From an uncultured beta proteobacterium (GTDB lineage Bacteria > Pseudomonadota > Gammaproteobacteria > Burkholderiales > SG8-41), in assembly GCA_903893565.1 (NCBI GenBank), contig CAITMU010000041.1, forward strand, positions 1-50,352: a stretch of 50,352 nucleotides of DNA, read 5' to 3'. The position numbers and the translations under genes are program-made. Shown here one piece after another: positions 7,926 to 15,852 of this stretch. Numbering within the stretch: the first letter of the stretch is position 1; every line of letters begins with the position of its first letter. Under the pieces are notes generated by a model. The model saw only the letters and a list, made by a program, of their open reading frames with translations, was not told the origin of the DNA and ran no database searches.

Positions 7926-8714
7926 TTATTCACCCGTAAAAATGGGTTTTCTTTTCTCACGCCATGCCCGGTGCGCTTCTTCCTTATCTTTGGACAGTTC
8001 CAACACCATGAATCGGTACGCATCGGTTAAGGAAGAATCCTGCAAGTTAGGAATATCCATACCACGAATAATCGACTCTTTCGTTAAACTCACCGCTAAG
8101 GGGGGTAAACCGGCAATGTGCTCAGCAATTTCTTGCGTCTTCGCTTTCAGTTCTGCATGAGGCACTAACCACTGTGCCACACCCAATCGATAGGCTTCCT
8201 CCGCCTTCAGAGGAAACCCCAAAGCCAAACGCATGCCCATCCCTTTGCCCGCATAACGGGCCAATCGTGTGCCTCCCCCATAGTTGGGGATAATGCCAAG
8301 AGCCACTTGCGGCAGCCGCCACTCCGATTTATCAGAAGCCACCACGAGATCACAGGCTAGGCTAATAATCGCCCCCACACCGATCGCATACCCATTGACC
8401 GAGGCAATGACTGGTTTTGGAAAGTCACCCAATAAATTGGCAGGAAAAAGCCGGGGTCGACGAATTTTTTTCACAAATTGCTTGGCTCCCCCCGTGGTAT
8501 GAGAGTTGGTTTTTTTTAAGTTCGCCCCTGCAGAAAAAGCCCCACCTTCCTCGTCTCCGGTAAGAATCACCACCCGAATATCATCATCATCGGTGGCTTT
8601 ATTCAATTCCGATACCAAGCCCTCGTTATAATCCTCATCCCAGGCATTACGTGTTCCCGGACGACTCAACGTGAGGGTCAGTATGTGACCGTTTTTTTCA
8701 GCTAATAATGGCAT
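7926..8714 (-). CDS. Enoyl-CoA hydratase/isomerase (crotonase) family protein
   Basis: A 262-residue crotonase-fold protein. The oxyanion-hole segments are present (GGAFSAGANLKK near residue 58, and NGYAIGVGAIISLACDL near 107). The two glutamates of rat-type hydratase are not conserved: the PE position is PQ (EWRLPQVALG) and the second glutamate site, in the helix starting GKGMGMRLAL, is Arg. So it may be another crotonase activity such as an isomerase or hydrolase rather than a hydratase. The start has GGGAGAGAACGAG just upstream. It is 35 bases downstream of an MmgE/PrpD gene in the same minus-strand run. Confidence 0.88.
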   Translation of the reverse strand: MPLLAEKNGHILTLTLSRPGTRNAWDEDYNEGLVSELNKATDDDDIRVVILTGDEEGGAFSAGANLKKTNSHTTGGAKQFVKKIRRPRLFPANLLGDFPKPVIASVNGYAIGVGAIISLACDLVVASDKSEWRLPQVALGIIPNYGGGTRLARYAGKGMGMRLALGFPLKAEEAYRLGVAQWLVPHAELKAKTQEIAEHIAGLPPLAVSLTKESIIRGMDIPNLQDSSLTDAYRFMVLELSKDKEEAHRAWREKRKPIFTGE

Positions 8715-8749
8715 CTCGTTCTCTCCCTATGGGTAATGAATTGTCTTTT

Positions 8750-10129
8750 TCAAGCTCCCAAGCATTCTACCAATGCCGTTAAGCTCTGTGCTTTTTCCAT
8801 CTGTAAAATCAACTCCATGATCTGCAAGGAGCGCGACTCTCCTACGAGGGCCTGCGTATTTTGTTTGAATTTCGTCATGATGGCCTCTGCACTGGCAGGT
8901 TCATCAGGAAAAATATCCTCGCGCTGACGCCATTGCCGACCGTCTTTCATCTTAACAATAATCTCCCCTGATCGGGTTTTCGGAAAGCCCGCATGAGGGT
9001 CAATTTCATAGTGTACTTTTTGTGCCAACGCCAATACGGCTTCGTCCGTATACGCTGTGGCTTCAATGTCCTTCAAACCAAAAGCCCCACGAGACAGAAC
9101 ACAAGCAATGGCATAGGGCAAACTAAACTGAGCAGAATAACTGGTTTGTGGCCGCAGCTTACTTTGTAGGGGTTCACAGACCAAGTCAATCGCGGCCTCA
9201 CTAATTAAAGCCCGCACCGACTCCACATTATCCGCCGTAAAAGAGGCTTGCTGAGCCAGCGCGATACCCGCATTCATAAAGGCATGCAGTTGATGACACG
9301 CGGGAAAGAGTTTGATGGACGTGCGCATAAATTCCCAGCGCTCACCCAATCCCTCCATGACGCAGGTAAGATCGGCAGTGGAACGATTAGCTCCTAAAAA
9401 ACAATTAAATAATCCAAAAGTGCCCTCAAAAGCTTGTTTGGGTCCCAAATAACCACTGCGAGCAAAAGCAGCCGCCGTAATACCGGAGGAGGCAGCCCAA
9501 CCGGGGTGTAAGCGTTTGGTCCATGATCCTTCTTGCAACGGTTGTAGCGTGCCAGACGTTAAGCTCAAAGCCACACCGAGGGCCAGCGTATGGGCCTCAG
9601 CACTTAATCCCATGAGGCGAGAGGCGGCCACCGTGCTACCAAAAATGCCCGCAATCCCCGTTGCATGAAAACCAGCGTTCACAAAGCCGCCCTTAGCCGC
9701 TTGGGCCACACGCGCTGAAATCTCTAGGCCCCAGAGGCCGGCCATAATGATCTCTTTGCCACTGACTTTTAACTGCGTGCCCAATCCTAGCAAAGTCGGT
9801 ACGCAACTGGCTGACAAGTGCACCGAACCGGGCAAATACGTGTCATCGTAATCTAACCCATGAACCAAAATACCGTTCATCACCACGGCATCCCTCAACG
9901 CCAGTTTTTGAGGCATACCAATAACACAACTCTCACCCGCTCCCAAACTCGACAGGGCTTCTAGGGCCACAGGAGCAAAAGGGTAACGTGAGGCTGCCAA
10001 CGCTGTGCCTACGGCATCTAAAAAAATTAATTTCAACCGCTCTTTGACCGAGGCCTCAATCTGATCCCAATCACTCGCGGCGACTGCCTGTGAGACTTGT
10101 TCGGTGATCGTCGTTTGTGCGTTGTTCAT
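8750..10129 (-). CDS. MmgE/PrpD family protein
   Basis: A 459-residue protein with the full classical MmgE/PrpD signature: MNGILVHGLDYDDTY near residue 80-95, SVHLSASCVPTLLGLG just after, TKRLHPGWAASSGI near 210 and KLFPACHQLHAFMNAG near 275. These carry the aspartates, lysine and histidines that line the active site in PrpD and cis-aconitate decarboxylase. It is thus the most PrpD-like of the three paralogues in the window and probably a cytoplasmic hydratase, decarboxylase or epimerase for a polycarboxylate. AAGGAAAGCGT precedes the ATG. The Bug receptor gene 23 bases upstream probably supplies its substrate. Confidence 0.9.
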   Translation of the reverse strand: MNNAQTTITEQVSQAVAASDWDQIEASVKERLKLIFLDAVGTALAASRYPFAPVALEALSSLGAGESCVIGMPQKLALRDAVVMNGILVHGLDYDDTYLPGSVHLSASCVPTLLGLGTQLKVSGKEIIMAGLWGLEISARVAQAAKGGFVNAGFHATGIAGIFGSTVAASRLMGLSAEAHTLALGVALSLTSGTLQPLQEGSWTKRLHPGWAASSGITAAAFARSGYLGPKQAFEGTFGLFNCFLGANRSTADLTCVMEGLGERWEFMRTSIKLFPACHQLHAFMNAGIALAQQASFTADNVESVRALISEAAIDLVCEPLQSKLRPQTSYSAQFSLPYAIACVLSRGAFGLKDIEATAYTDEAVLALAQKVHYEIDPHAGFPKTRSGEIIVKMKDGRQWRQREDIFPDEPASAEAIMTKFKQNTQALVGESRSLQIMELILQMEKAQSLTALVECLGA

Positions 10130-10152
10130 ACGCTTTCCTTATGTAATGTCAA

Positions 10153-11157
10153 TCAATCCGCCCGCATACCCACAGACTCAATGACTTTTTTGTTTTGTGT
10201 TAACTCGCGCTCAATGCGTTGAGCAAAGGCCTGTGGGGTGCTAGCAACCACATCGGTTCCGGAGGCGCCAAATTTCTCAATCATATCGGGCATTTTTAAC
10301 GCGCTGCTTAATTGGGTATAAAGTAATGTCACCACGGCAGCAGGCAGGTGTGCCGGTCCCAACAAACCCTGCCAAGGCGCTGTTTCAAAATCCTTCACTC
10401 CGGCCTCAAACAAGGTGGGCACATCAGGCAGGTAGCCCACGCGTCGCCCCCCTGAAGTGGCGATAATTTTAACGCGCCCTGTTTTTAAAAAAGGCAGCAC
10501 CGTCGGAGGGGTAGTAAAAATCAATTGTACTTGCCCACCGAGTAGAGCATTGATCGCCGGAGCCCCACCCTTAAAGGGAACGGAAGTCATCTCGGTATGA
10601 GTCAGTATTTTAAAAAGTTCTGCAGCCAAAGCCCCCGAACTACTCGGTGTGGCCAGGGCGACATTTAAGCTGCCCGGTTTTGCCTTGGCCAGCGCTATCA
10701 ACTCCTGGGTCGTATTAACAGCCAGAGCACTATGAATGGCCAACAACAAGGGTTGCTGCCCGGCCAAACTGATTGGGGTGAAATCGTGATACACATCGTA
10801 GGGCACTTTACGATAGATAAAGGGCACGATGGTGTGCGCTGCATAAGTGAACAACAAGGTATAACCATCGGCTCGTGCCTGGGCAACAATTTCATTGCCT
10901 AAAACACCGCCTGCTCCCGCTCGATTATCCACCACAAAGGCCTGCTGCCCCATACGCTCACCCATCCGTCCCATGGTAAGGCGGGCAATAATATCCGTAC
11001 CCCCTCCGGCTGCCACCGGCACCACCACCCGCACGGGTCGTTGTGGGTAATCTAGCGCGAGGGCACTTTGCCCCATCAAAAAAGATAGGGCTGCATACAT
11101 CAAACCCCGCGTAGCTCCAGGAGGACTCGCAACAAAGATTGGCATCATTTTTGGCAA
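10153..11157 (-). CDS. Bug (TctC) family periplasmic solute receptor
   Basis: A 334-residue receptor. The signal peptide core is GLMYAALSFLMG, with cleavage near ALALDYPQ. Hallmarks are RVVVPVAAGGGTDIIARL, DNRAGAGGVLGNE and ADGYTLLF, and PTLFEAGV near residue 245. The start is ambiguous: TTG at 11157 has AGGA five bases away, whereas ATG at 11148 is 14 bases from it; TTG is preferred. The gene begins eight bases after the acyl-CoA ligase stop, so the two are surely co-transcribed, and it is followed by an MmgE/PrpD gene. The ligand is unknown; context suggests an acid activated by the ligase or acted on by MmgE/PrpD. Confidence 0.88.
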   Translation of the reverse strand: MPKMMPIFVASPPGATRGLMYAALSFLMGQSALALDYPQRPVRVVVPVAAGGGTDIIARLTMGRMGERMGQQAFVVDNRAGAGGVLGNEIVAQARADGYTLLFTYAAHTIVPFIYRKVPYDVYHDFTPISLAGQQPLLLAIHSALAVNTTQELIALAKAKPGSLNVALATPSSSGALAAELFKILTHTEMTSVPFKGGAPAINALLGGQVQLIFTTPPTVLPFLKTGRVKIIATSGGRRVGYLPDVPTLFEAGVKDFETAPWQGLLGPAHLPAAVVTLLYTQLSSALKMPDMIEKFGASGTDVVASTPQAFAQRIERELTQNKKVIESVGMRAD

Positions 11158-11165
11158 ACGCTTTC

Positions 11166-13325
11166 CTAGGACGGAGTTCTCACCAACAAGGCATCGAGCA
11201 TTTGCACACCCTCTGTCTGGCCGTAGACGACTAAAGGATTAATATCCATCTCGCTAATCTCGTCCTTAAAATCAGCGGCAAACCACGACAATCGAACAAT
11301 CGCCTCGATCAACGCTTTGCGATCTCGGGCAGTGACACCTCGCACGCCGTCAAGTAATTTCACTCCCCGTAACTCCTCTATCATCTGTGCCGCTTGATGA
11401 GGGGAGACGGGCGCCGCGCGATATGCAATATCCTTTAATACTTCGATATGTATGCCGCCAAGACCAGTGACCACGATAGGTCCAAACACCGGATCCAACA
11501 CCACACCCAACATCATTTCTACGCCCGGTCGTGCCATTTCTTGAACCAATACCCCATTGATATTCGCTTGGGGGGCATAAGCTTTCACCGACTCTATAAT
11601 TTGTCGATAGGCTAAAACAATTGCCGCCTCTCCTTCAATACCGATCTTAACGCCACCGGCCTCAGTCTTATGCGCGATGTCAGGTGAATCGATCTTCAAC
11701 ACCACTTTACCCTTCAAAGACTGAGCCGCCTTCACCGCCTCCGATTCATTGCGAGCCAGAATCTCTTGCGTGACGCTCATTCCATAACAGGCCAACAAGG
11801 ACTTCGCTTCACGCTCCGTTAATTTAGCTCCCATCGAGGCCAACATTTTTTTAGCCTTTGCCGGATCGATATCGGCAGGACGCTTCGGTGTTAATAAACC
11901 CGATTGACGTGCTTGCAAGTGTTGCGAAAAATCATAGGCGGCTCGGATCGCTCGGGCGCACGGAGTGGCGTCTCGATACACAGCAATACCGGTGCGCACC
12001 AAATCTTTGGCTGAGTAAGCCGCATCATCCGAACACCCACCGACCCATAGTAATGCTGCAGATTTTTCGCACTCGCGCACAATGTTACCGGCACGCTGAA
12101 GATCATTTTTTGACAAGCTGGGTACGATGGGAATTAACACATCGACCTGCGGATCTGAGGCAATGGTGGTTAACGCATTACGATAAAAATCCTGGTCTCC
12201 TGTTGCCAATGAAGTCAAGTCAGTGGGGTTGGCCACTTTCCCATAGCCTGGCATGAGCGCGGACAATGCCTCCTGGGTTTGAGGGGCAAACACCGGCCAT
12301 TGCAATCCAAAACGAGCCCCGGCATCCGCCACTTGAACGATATTGCCACCGGTGGGCGCCACGGCCGCCAACCCACGCGTTTTAGGCCAACGACGTTGAC
12401 GTAAAAACATGGCCGTCTCGTAGAGCTCATTACACTCGTTGACACGAATTAAACCATACTGACGCATCAACGCATCCAAAATGGCGTTGTCCCCAGCGAT
12501 CGCTCCCGTATGGGAGGCTGCTGCACGGCTACCGGCTTCGGTGCAACCAATTTTTAACACCACCAACGGTTTTTCGAGTGAGGCGGCCTCCTCAGCCAGG
12601 ATTCGAAATTTCTCTCCATCTTTAATCGTTTCAATGGCCATCATCACCACCCGCGTGGACTCGGAATGGATCATGAAACGAGCAAAATCAATCGTATCGA
12701 TATCGGCTTCATTACCACAACTGGCCTCATAACTAATGCCTAAACCCAGTTCTTGAGCACGCCACATGACATTAATTTGTCCCAATCCACCGCTATGGCT
12801 AACAACGCCAATGTCGCCCGGTGCGGCCCGCTTACCCTTAATGGCTGCTGTGGAGGTCATGGCAAACCCATCAACAAAATTCACGACCCCATTGCAATTA
12901 GGTCCCATGAAGCGCATGCCAGATTGACGACCAAATTCAATGAGTTTTTTCTGCCGTGCAATGCCCTCAGGGGTTCCGGTCTCAGAAAAACCGCCCGTAA
13001 ACACGGTCGCAAAAGGAACACCGACGGCAGCGCAATCGGCCAACACATCAAAAGCGCGCTCGTTGGAAACCACCAATCCCACATGCTCGGGCACTTCGGG
13101 CAAATCTTTCACACTCGGGTAACATTTCAACCCATTGATTTCTTTTAATCGCGGATTGATGGGATAGATATTGCCGGTGAAACCGAAATTGGACATCTGC
13201 TGAAAAACTCGTCCACCAAATGAAGAGGGGTGGTCTGTAGCGCCGACTAAAGCGACACTTTTGGGAGCCATTAAGCCGGTGATATCTAGGGGCTTATGTA
13301 ACTGTGGCCGATTCGGTGAAGTCAT
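11166..13325 (-). CDS. NDP-forming acyl-CoA ligase (acetate-CoA ligase family, fused subunits)
   Basis: A 719-residue protein of the ADP-forming acyl-CoA synthetase superfamily, which makes acyl-CoA from an acid, CoA and ATP (or the reverse) through a phosphohistidine. Domains in order are CoA-binding Rossmann (about 10-150, SVALVGATDHPSSFGG), succinyl-CoA-synthetase-like flavodoxin domains (about 160-460) and C-terminal ATP-grasp (about 500-719, VVLKIDSPDIAHKTEAGGV). The phosphohistidine segment AAASHTGAIAGDN lies near residue 270, and VSHSGGLGQ near 175. Both subunits are fused in one chain in alpha-beta order. It is flanked by MaoC genes upstream and a Bug gene downstream, so it probably activates the imported acid that the dehydrogenases and hydratases then break down. 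The exact acyl substrate is not visible. Confidence 0.9.
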   Translation of the reverse strand: MTSPNRPQLHKPLDITGLMAPKSVALVGATDHPSSFGGRVFQQMSNFGFTGNIYPINPRLKEINGLKCYPSVKDLPEVPEHVGLVVSNERAFDVLADCAAVGVPFATVFTGGFSETGTPEGIARQKKLIEFGRQSGMRFMGPNCNGVVNFVDGFAMTSTAAIKGKRAAPGDIGVVSHSGGLGQINVMWRAQELGLGISYEASCGNEADIDTIDFARFMIHSESTRVVMMAIETIKDGEKFRILAEEAASLEKPLVVLKIGCTEAGSRAAASHTGAIAGDNAILDALMRQYGLIRVNECNELYETAMFLRQRRWPKTRGLAAVAPTGGNIVQVADAGARFGLQWPVFAPQTQEALSALMPGYGKVANPTDLTSLATGDQDFYRNALTTIASDPQVDVLIPIVPSLSKNDLQRAGNIVRECEKSAALLWVGGCSDDAAYSAKDLVRTGIAVYRDATPCARAIRAAYDFSQHLQARQSGLLTPKRPADIDPAKAKKMLASMGAKLTEREAKSLLACYGMSVTQEILARNESEAVKAAQSLKGKVVLKIDSPDIAHKTEAGGVKIGIEGEAAIVLAYRQIIESVKAYAPQANINGVLVQEMARPGVEMMLGVVLDPVFGPIVVTGLGGIHIEVLKDIAYRAAPVSPHQAAQMIEELRGVKLLDGVRGVTARDRKALIEAIVRLSWFAADFKDEISEMDINPLVVYGQTEGVQMLDALLVRTPS

Positions 13326-13360
13326 AGGAAGTAACCTTTAGTAAAAAAATACATTGTTAT

Positions 13361-13807
13361 TTAAGAAGACAAAACGGGCTGACGAATGTGATCGGAAAAA
13401 CCACTGGCCGAGCCGACCATGGTTTTTTCTCCCTGGCTATTTTCGCACCAGCATTCGACACTCACGTAACAACGTCCATCGATCTGCTCTACGGCTTTGA
13501 CGACCGCTTGAGCCGTTAACGTTTCGCCCGATAACACGGGCTTAATAAAGGAGGCGGAAATCTTTCCGCCCACAACAAATCCCTGTCCGAGCCAAGTGGT
13601 CATCATCTGCGACACATAGGCCGTCGACATCAACGCCTGCGCCAAGGGAGCAGCAAAGCCTTTGGCCTTCGCCCACTCAGGATCCGTATGAATCGAATGC
13701 GGACGCACCCCCGAGTAATAATCAATGTTGCGTTGCGTGATCGTTTTTTTCAATGCCGGCAAACGCAAGCCCGGCACAATCGAATCATCGATTTTTGGCA
13801 TGTTCAT
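13361..13807 (-). CDS. MaoC-like (hotdog fold) hydratase family protein
   Basis: A 148-residue single-hotdog protein. The hydratase-2 region is YYSGVRPHSIHTDPEWA near residues 30-46 and aligns with the GDxNPxHxD motif of (R)-specific enoyl-CoA hydratases. The histidine is kept (H40) but the aspartate position is Arg (R35). The gene overlaps the preceding MaoC-like gene by 23 bases, which indicates translational coupling, and the partner protein keeps the aspartate but not the histidine. A heterodimer with one composite active site is an attractive inference. Two in-frame ATGs (13807 and 13801) follow a GGAG; either may be used. Confidence 0.82.
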   Translation of the reverse strand: MNMPKIDDSIVPGLRLPALKKTITQRNIDYYSGVRPHSIHTDPEWAKAKGFAAPLAQALMSTAYVSQMMTTWLGQGFVVGGKISASFIKPVLSGETLTAQAVVKAVEQIDGRCYVSVECWCENSQGEKTMVGSASGFSDHIRQPVLSS

Positions 13808-14240
13808 GCACTCCAGATTTGGAAAACAACATTTGCGTAAAGTGCCCTTGGGTTAAAACCTTTTGGGTGCCTTCTTCACGCGTCTGAAATTCAGTCACCA
13901 TGTAGTGACGGCCTCTTTTTTCATATTTATCAATAACCTTACCATAAGAGCGCACCCGCATTCCCACTCGCATCGGACTCACAAATTCAAAATGCATTTT
14001 GGCATGCAGTCCCGCCGGGATGATATAGCGGCTATGACGCATCATCAACGCTTGATTGCCCATCATCACCGGATGCACGATAGGTCCTCCAAAGGCAGAG
14101 TCCTCAAAGTACCACGGGTCATGATCATCCACGGCAAAGGCAAAGGTCTCTAGATCCTCCGGTTTAATTAAAAAATCATCCGAGAAAAACTCTTCTCCGA
14201 CCGTGACCACTTCATAAGAAATGGGTTCAAATTTCATCAT
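13785..14240 (-). CDS. MaoC-like N-terminal/FAS1-type dehydratase domain protein
   Basis: A 151-residue single-hotdog protein of the MaoC dehydratase N-terminal type. The core segment is FAVDDHDPWYFEDSAFGG near residues 35-52, followed by PIVHPVMMG. In alignment with GDxNPxH the aspartate is present (D39) but Tyr (Y44) takes the place of the histidine. It ends inside the start of the second MaoC gene. The ATG pair at the start follows GGAGAGAGTCACA. This protein and the next probably form a paired hydratase acting on an enoyl-CoA made by the dehydrogenases of the same run. Function is inferred from fold and neighbours. Confidence 0.82.
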   Translation of the reverse strand: MMKFEPISYEVVTVGEEFFSDDFLIKPEDLETFAFAVDDHDPWYFEDSAFGGPIVHPVMMGNQALMMRHSRYIIPAGLHAKMHFEFVSPMRVGMRVRSYGKVIDKYEKRGRHYMVTEFQTREEGTQKVLTQGHFTQMLFSKSGVHEHAKNR

Positions 14241-14296
14241 TGTGACTCTCTCCTTTCAATCCTTCCATTACAACACCCTTCATCCGCTTTTAGTCC

Positions 14297-15310
14297 CTAC
14301 TCAGCGCGAATACCCGCTTGTTTAATAAGTCGCGCCCATTTAATTAACTCCGACTTCACGAGCGCCTCTAGTGCAACACTACTACTAGGATCGGCGTCCA
14401 ATCCTTGCTGATCCATGACGGCTTTGGCCTCTGGTCGGAACATATTCGCCTGCACCCGCTGCTCCAATACATGCACAATGGGCGCCGGCGTCATTGCTGG
14501 GGCAAAAAGCGCATTCCACGCACTCACTTCATAGCCAGGTAAACCCGCCTCAGCAATGGTTGGAGTCTGGGGTAAGGCCGCCGAACGTTTGAGACCGGAG
14601 ACACCTAGTGCCACCAGTTTACCCAACTTCACCTGAGGCACGACTGAAGTACTCCCAAAATGCAAAGCCACCTGCCCCCCTAAAAGATCAGGCATCACCT
14701 GACCGGTTCCTTTGTAGGGAATATGAGTTAATTTTACTTTAGCCATAAAAGCAAACAATTCCCCCGCCAAATGCGTACCACTGCCCATGCCCACCGAGGC
14801 ATAGTTCAGTTGCCCAGGATGAGCGCGCGCCAATTCGACCAATGCCTTAACGCTATGAACGGGTAATGAGGGGTGTGAGACTAAAAAAAACATGTAAGAA
14901 GATAATTTTGAAATGGGCGCAAAATCTTTAACCGGATCATAACTAATATGGGATTGCAAACTGGGATTAATGGTAATACTACTTTGCACAATCAACAGGG
15001 TGTATCCATCGGCGGGGGCTTTCGCTACTAGCTCCACCCCGATGGAGCCGCCGGCACCCGGACGATTGTCGACGATAAATTGTTGGCCGAAATCATTACT
15101 CAAAGATTTCGCCAAAAGCCTTGCCACCAAATCCAAGGAGCCTCCGGGACTAAACGGATTGATAATGCGCACGGACTTTTGTGGATAATTTTGAGCGAAA
15201 CTCTGAGGAACAAAAACCCCCAGGATTAAGATCAATAACACCCTCCACCCATGAACCACAAAAAAACAGGGGGTGTCGCTTAAGCGTTGCCAAAGGCGGA
15301 TGAAAGGCAT
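14297..15310 (-). CDS. Bug (TctC) family periplasmic solute receptor
   Basis: A 337-residue receptor and the first gene of the long minus-strand run. The N terminus is extended (MPFIRLWQRLSDTPCFFVV) before the hydrophobic core VLLILILGVFVPQSFA and the probable cleavage at SFAQ|NYP. Hallmarks are RIINPFSPGGSLDLVARL, DNRPGAGGSIG, ADGYTLLI and PTIAEAGLPGYE. The ligand loop has the standard length. The ATG has only a distant GGGAG. Its position before the MaoC pair and the acyl-CoA ligase suggests it imports the acid that this pathway starts from. Confidence 0.9.
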   Translation of the reverse strand: MPFIRLWQRLSDTPCFFVVHGWRVLLILILGVFVPQSFAQNYPQKSVRIINPFSPGGSLDLVARLLAKSLSNDFGQQFIVDNRPGAGGSIGVELVAKAPADGYTLLIVQSSITINPSLQSHISYDPVKDFAPISKLSSYMFFLVSHPSLPVHSVKALVELARAHPGQLNYASVGMGSGTHLAGELFAFMAKVKLTHIPYKGTGQVMPDLLGGQVALHFGSTSVVPQVKLGKLVALGVSGLKRSAALPQTPTIAEAGLPGYEVSAWNALFAPAMTPAPIVHVLEQRVQANMFRPEAKAVMDQQGLDADPSSSVALEALVKSELIKWARLIKQAGIRAE

Positions 15311-15852
15311 GATTACGGGAATCTCCCAAAAAAATGATACTTCACAGTATTAATCCAAAATTCATAAGCCGTTACATCCATTTTTTGCATTTAAAAAAAG
15401 GGGATTTTAATTCCATTGTCCGACTCCCCTCCTCAGGCTCCCCACAGGCTCCCCTCCGAGCTCCATCGCTTGACCTCAGCCCCCCCTCGATCCCCTCGTT
15501 GCCAGCCCAACCAAAGGAAAAACGAGCATTACATCATGCTCCGCCAGTATTTGCCACAACCGCCTACGCAATATGAACTGCGACTCGAATTATAATGAGG
15601 CGTTCATTCGGCCCGCCCTTTGGATGGAATCCCCCTTTTAGACGAAAACATGAGCTTTTGCCGATTCCTTTTAAGCCACTTTTAAGCCACTTTTAAAGCC
15701 TTTATGACCCAACCCACGCCCGATCGACTGGACATTCACACTGGCACATCCATTGAGAGAGCAAAACTTTTATTTATCTAAAGATCCTCATATAGTGGAG
15801 CTATCCATTATTTCTAGCGCATTATCTTTTTAATAAAGAAAAAATCCACGCC
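15311..15852. other. Divergent intergenic region with 11-base tandem repeat
   Basis: This 542-base gap separates the divergently read Bug gene and MmgE/PrpD gene and must hold the promoters of both. It contains three near-identical copies of cttttaagcca at 15668-15700. The middle has a pyrimidine-rich, proline-coding-like stretch (about 15420-15500) with no convincing gene. No promoter was assigned with confidence. Confidence 0.5.
15668..15700. repeat. Three 11-base tandem repeats
   Basis: The unit cttttaagcca occurs at 15668-15678 and 15679-15689, followed by a third imperfect copy (cttttaaagcc, 15690-15700). One helical turn per unit would place bound protein on the same DNA face. The repeats lie about 150 bases before the plus-strand MmgE/PrpD start, so a regulatory role is possible but unproven. 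Confidence 0.45.

Noticed and set aside
7898..8023. N-terminal extension of the cupin gene
   Set aside because: It overlaps the crotonase gene, is highly basic and lacks a ribosome site; the start at 7897 has AAGGAG.
15334..15576. 80-codon frame in the gap upstream of the plus-strand MmgE/PrpD gene
   Set aside because: It is proline- and serine-rich without a recognisable motif or ribosome site, so it is more likely chance in a GC-richer patch.
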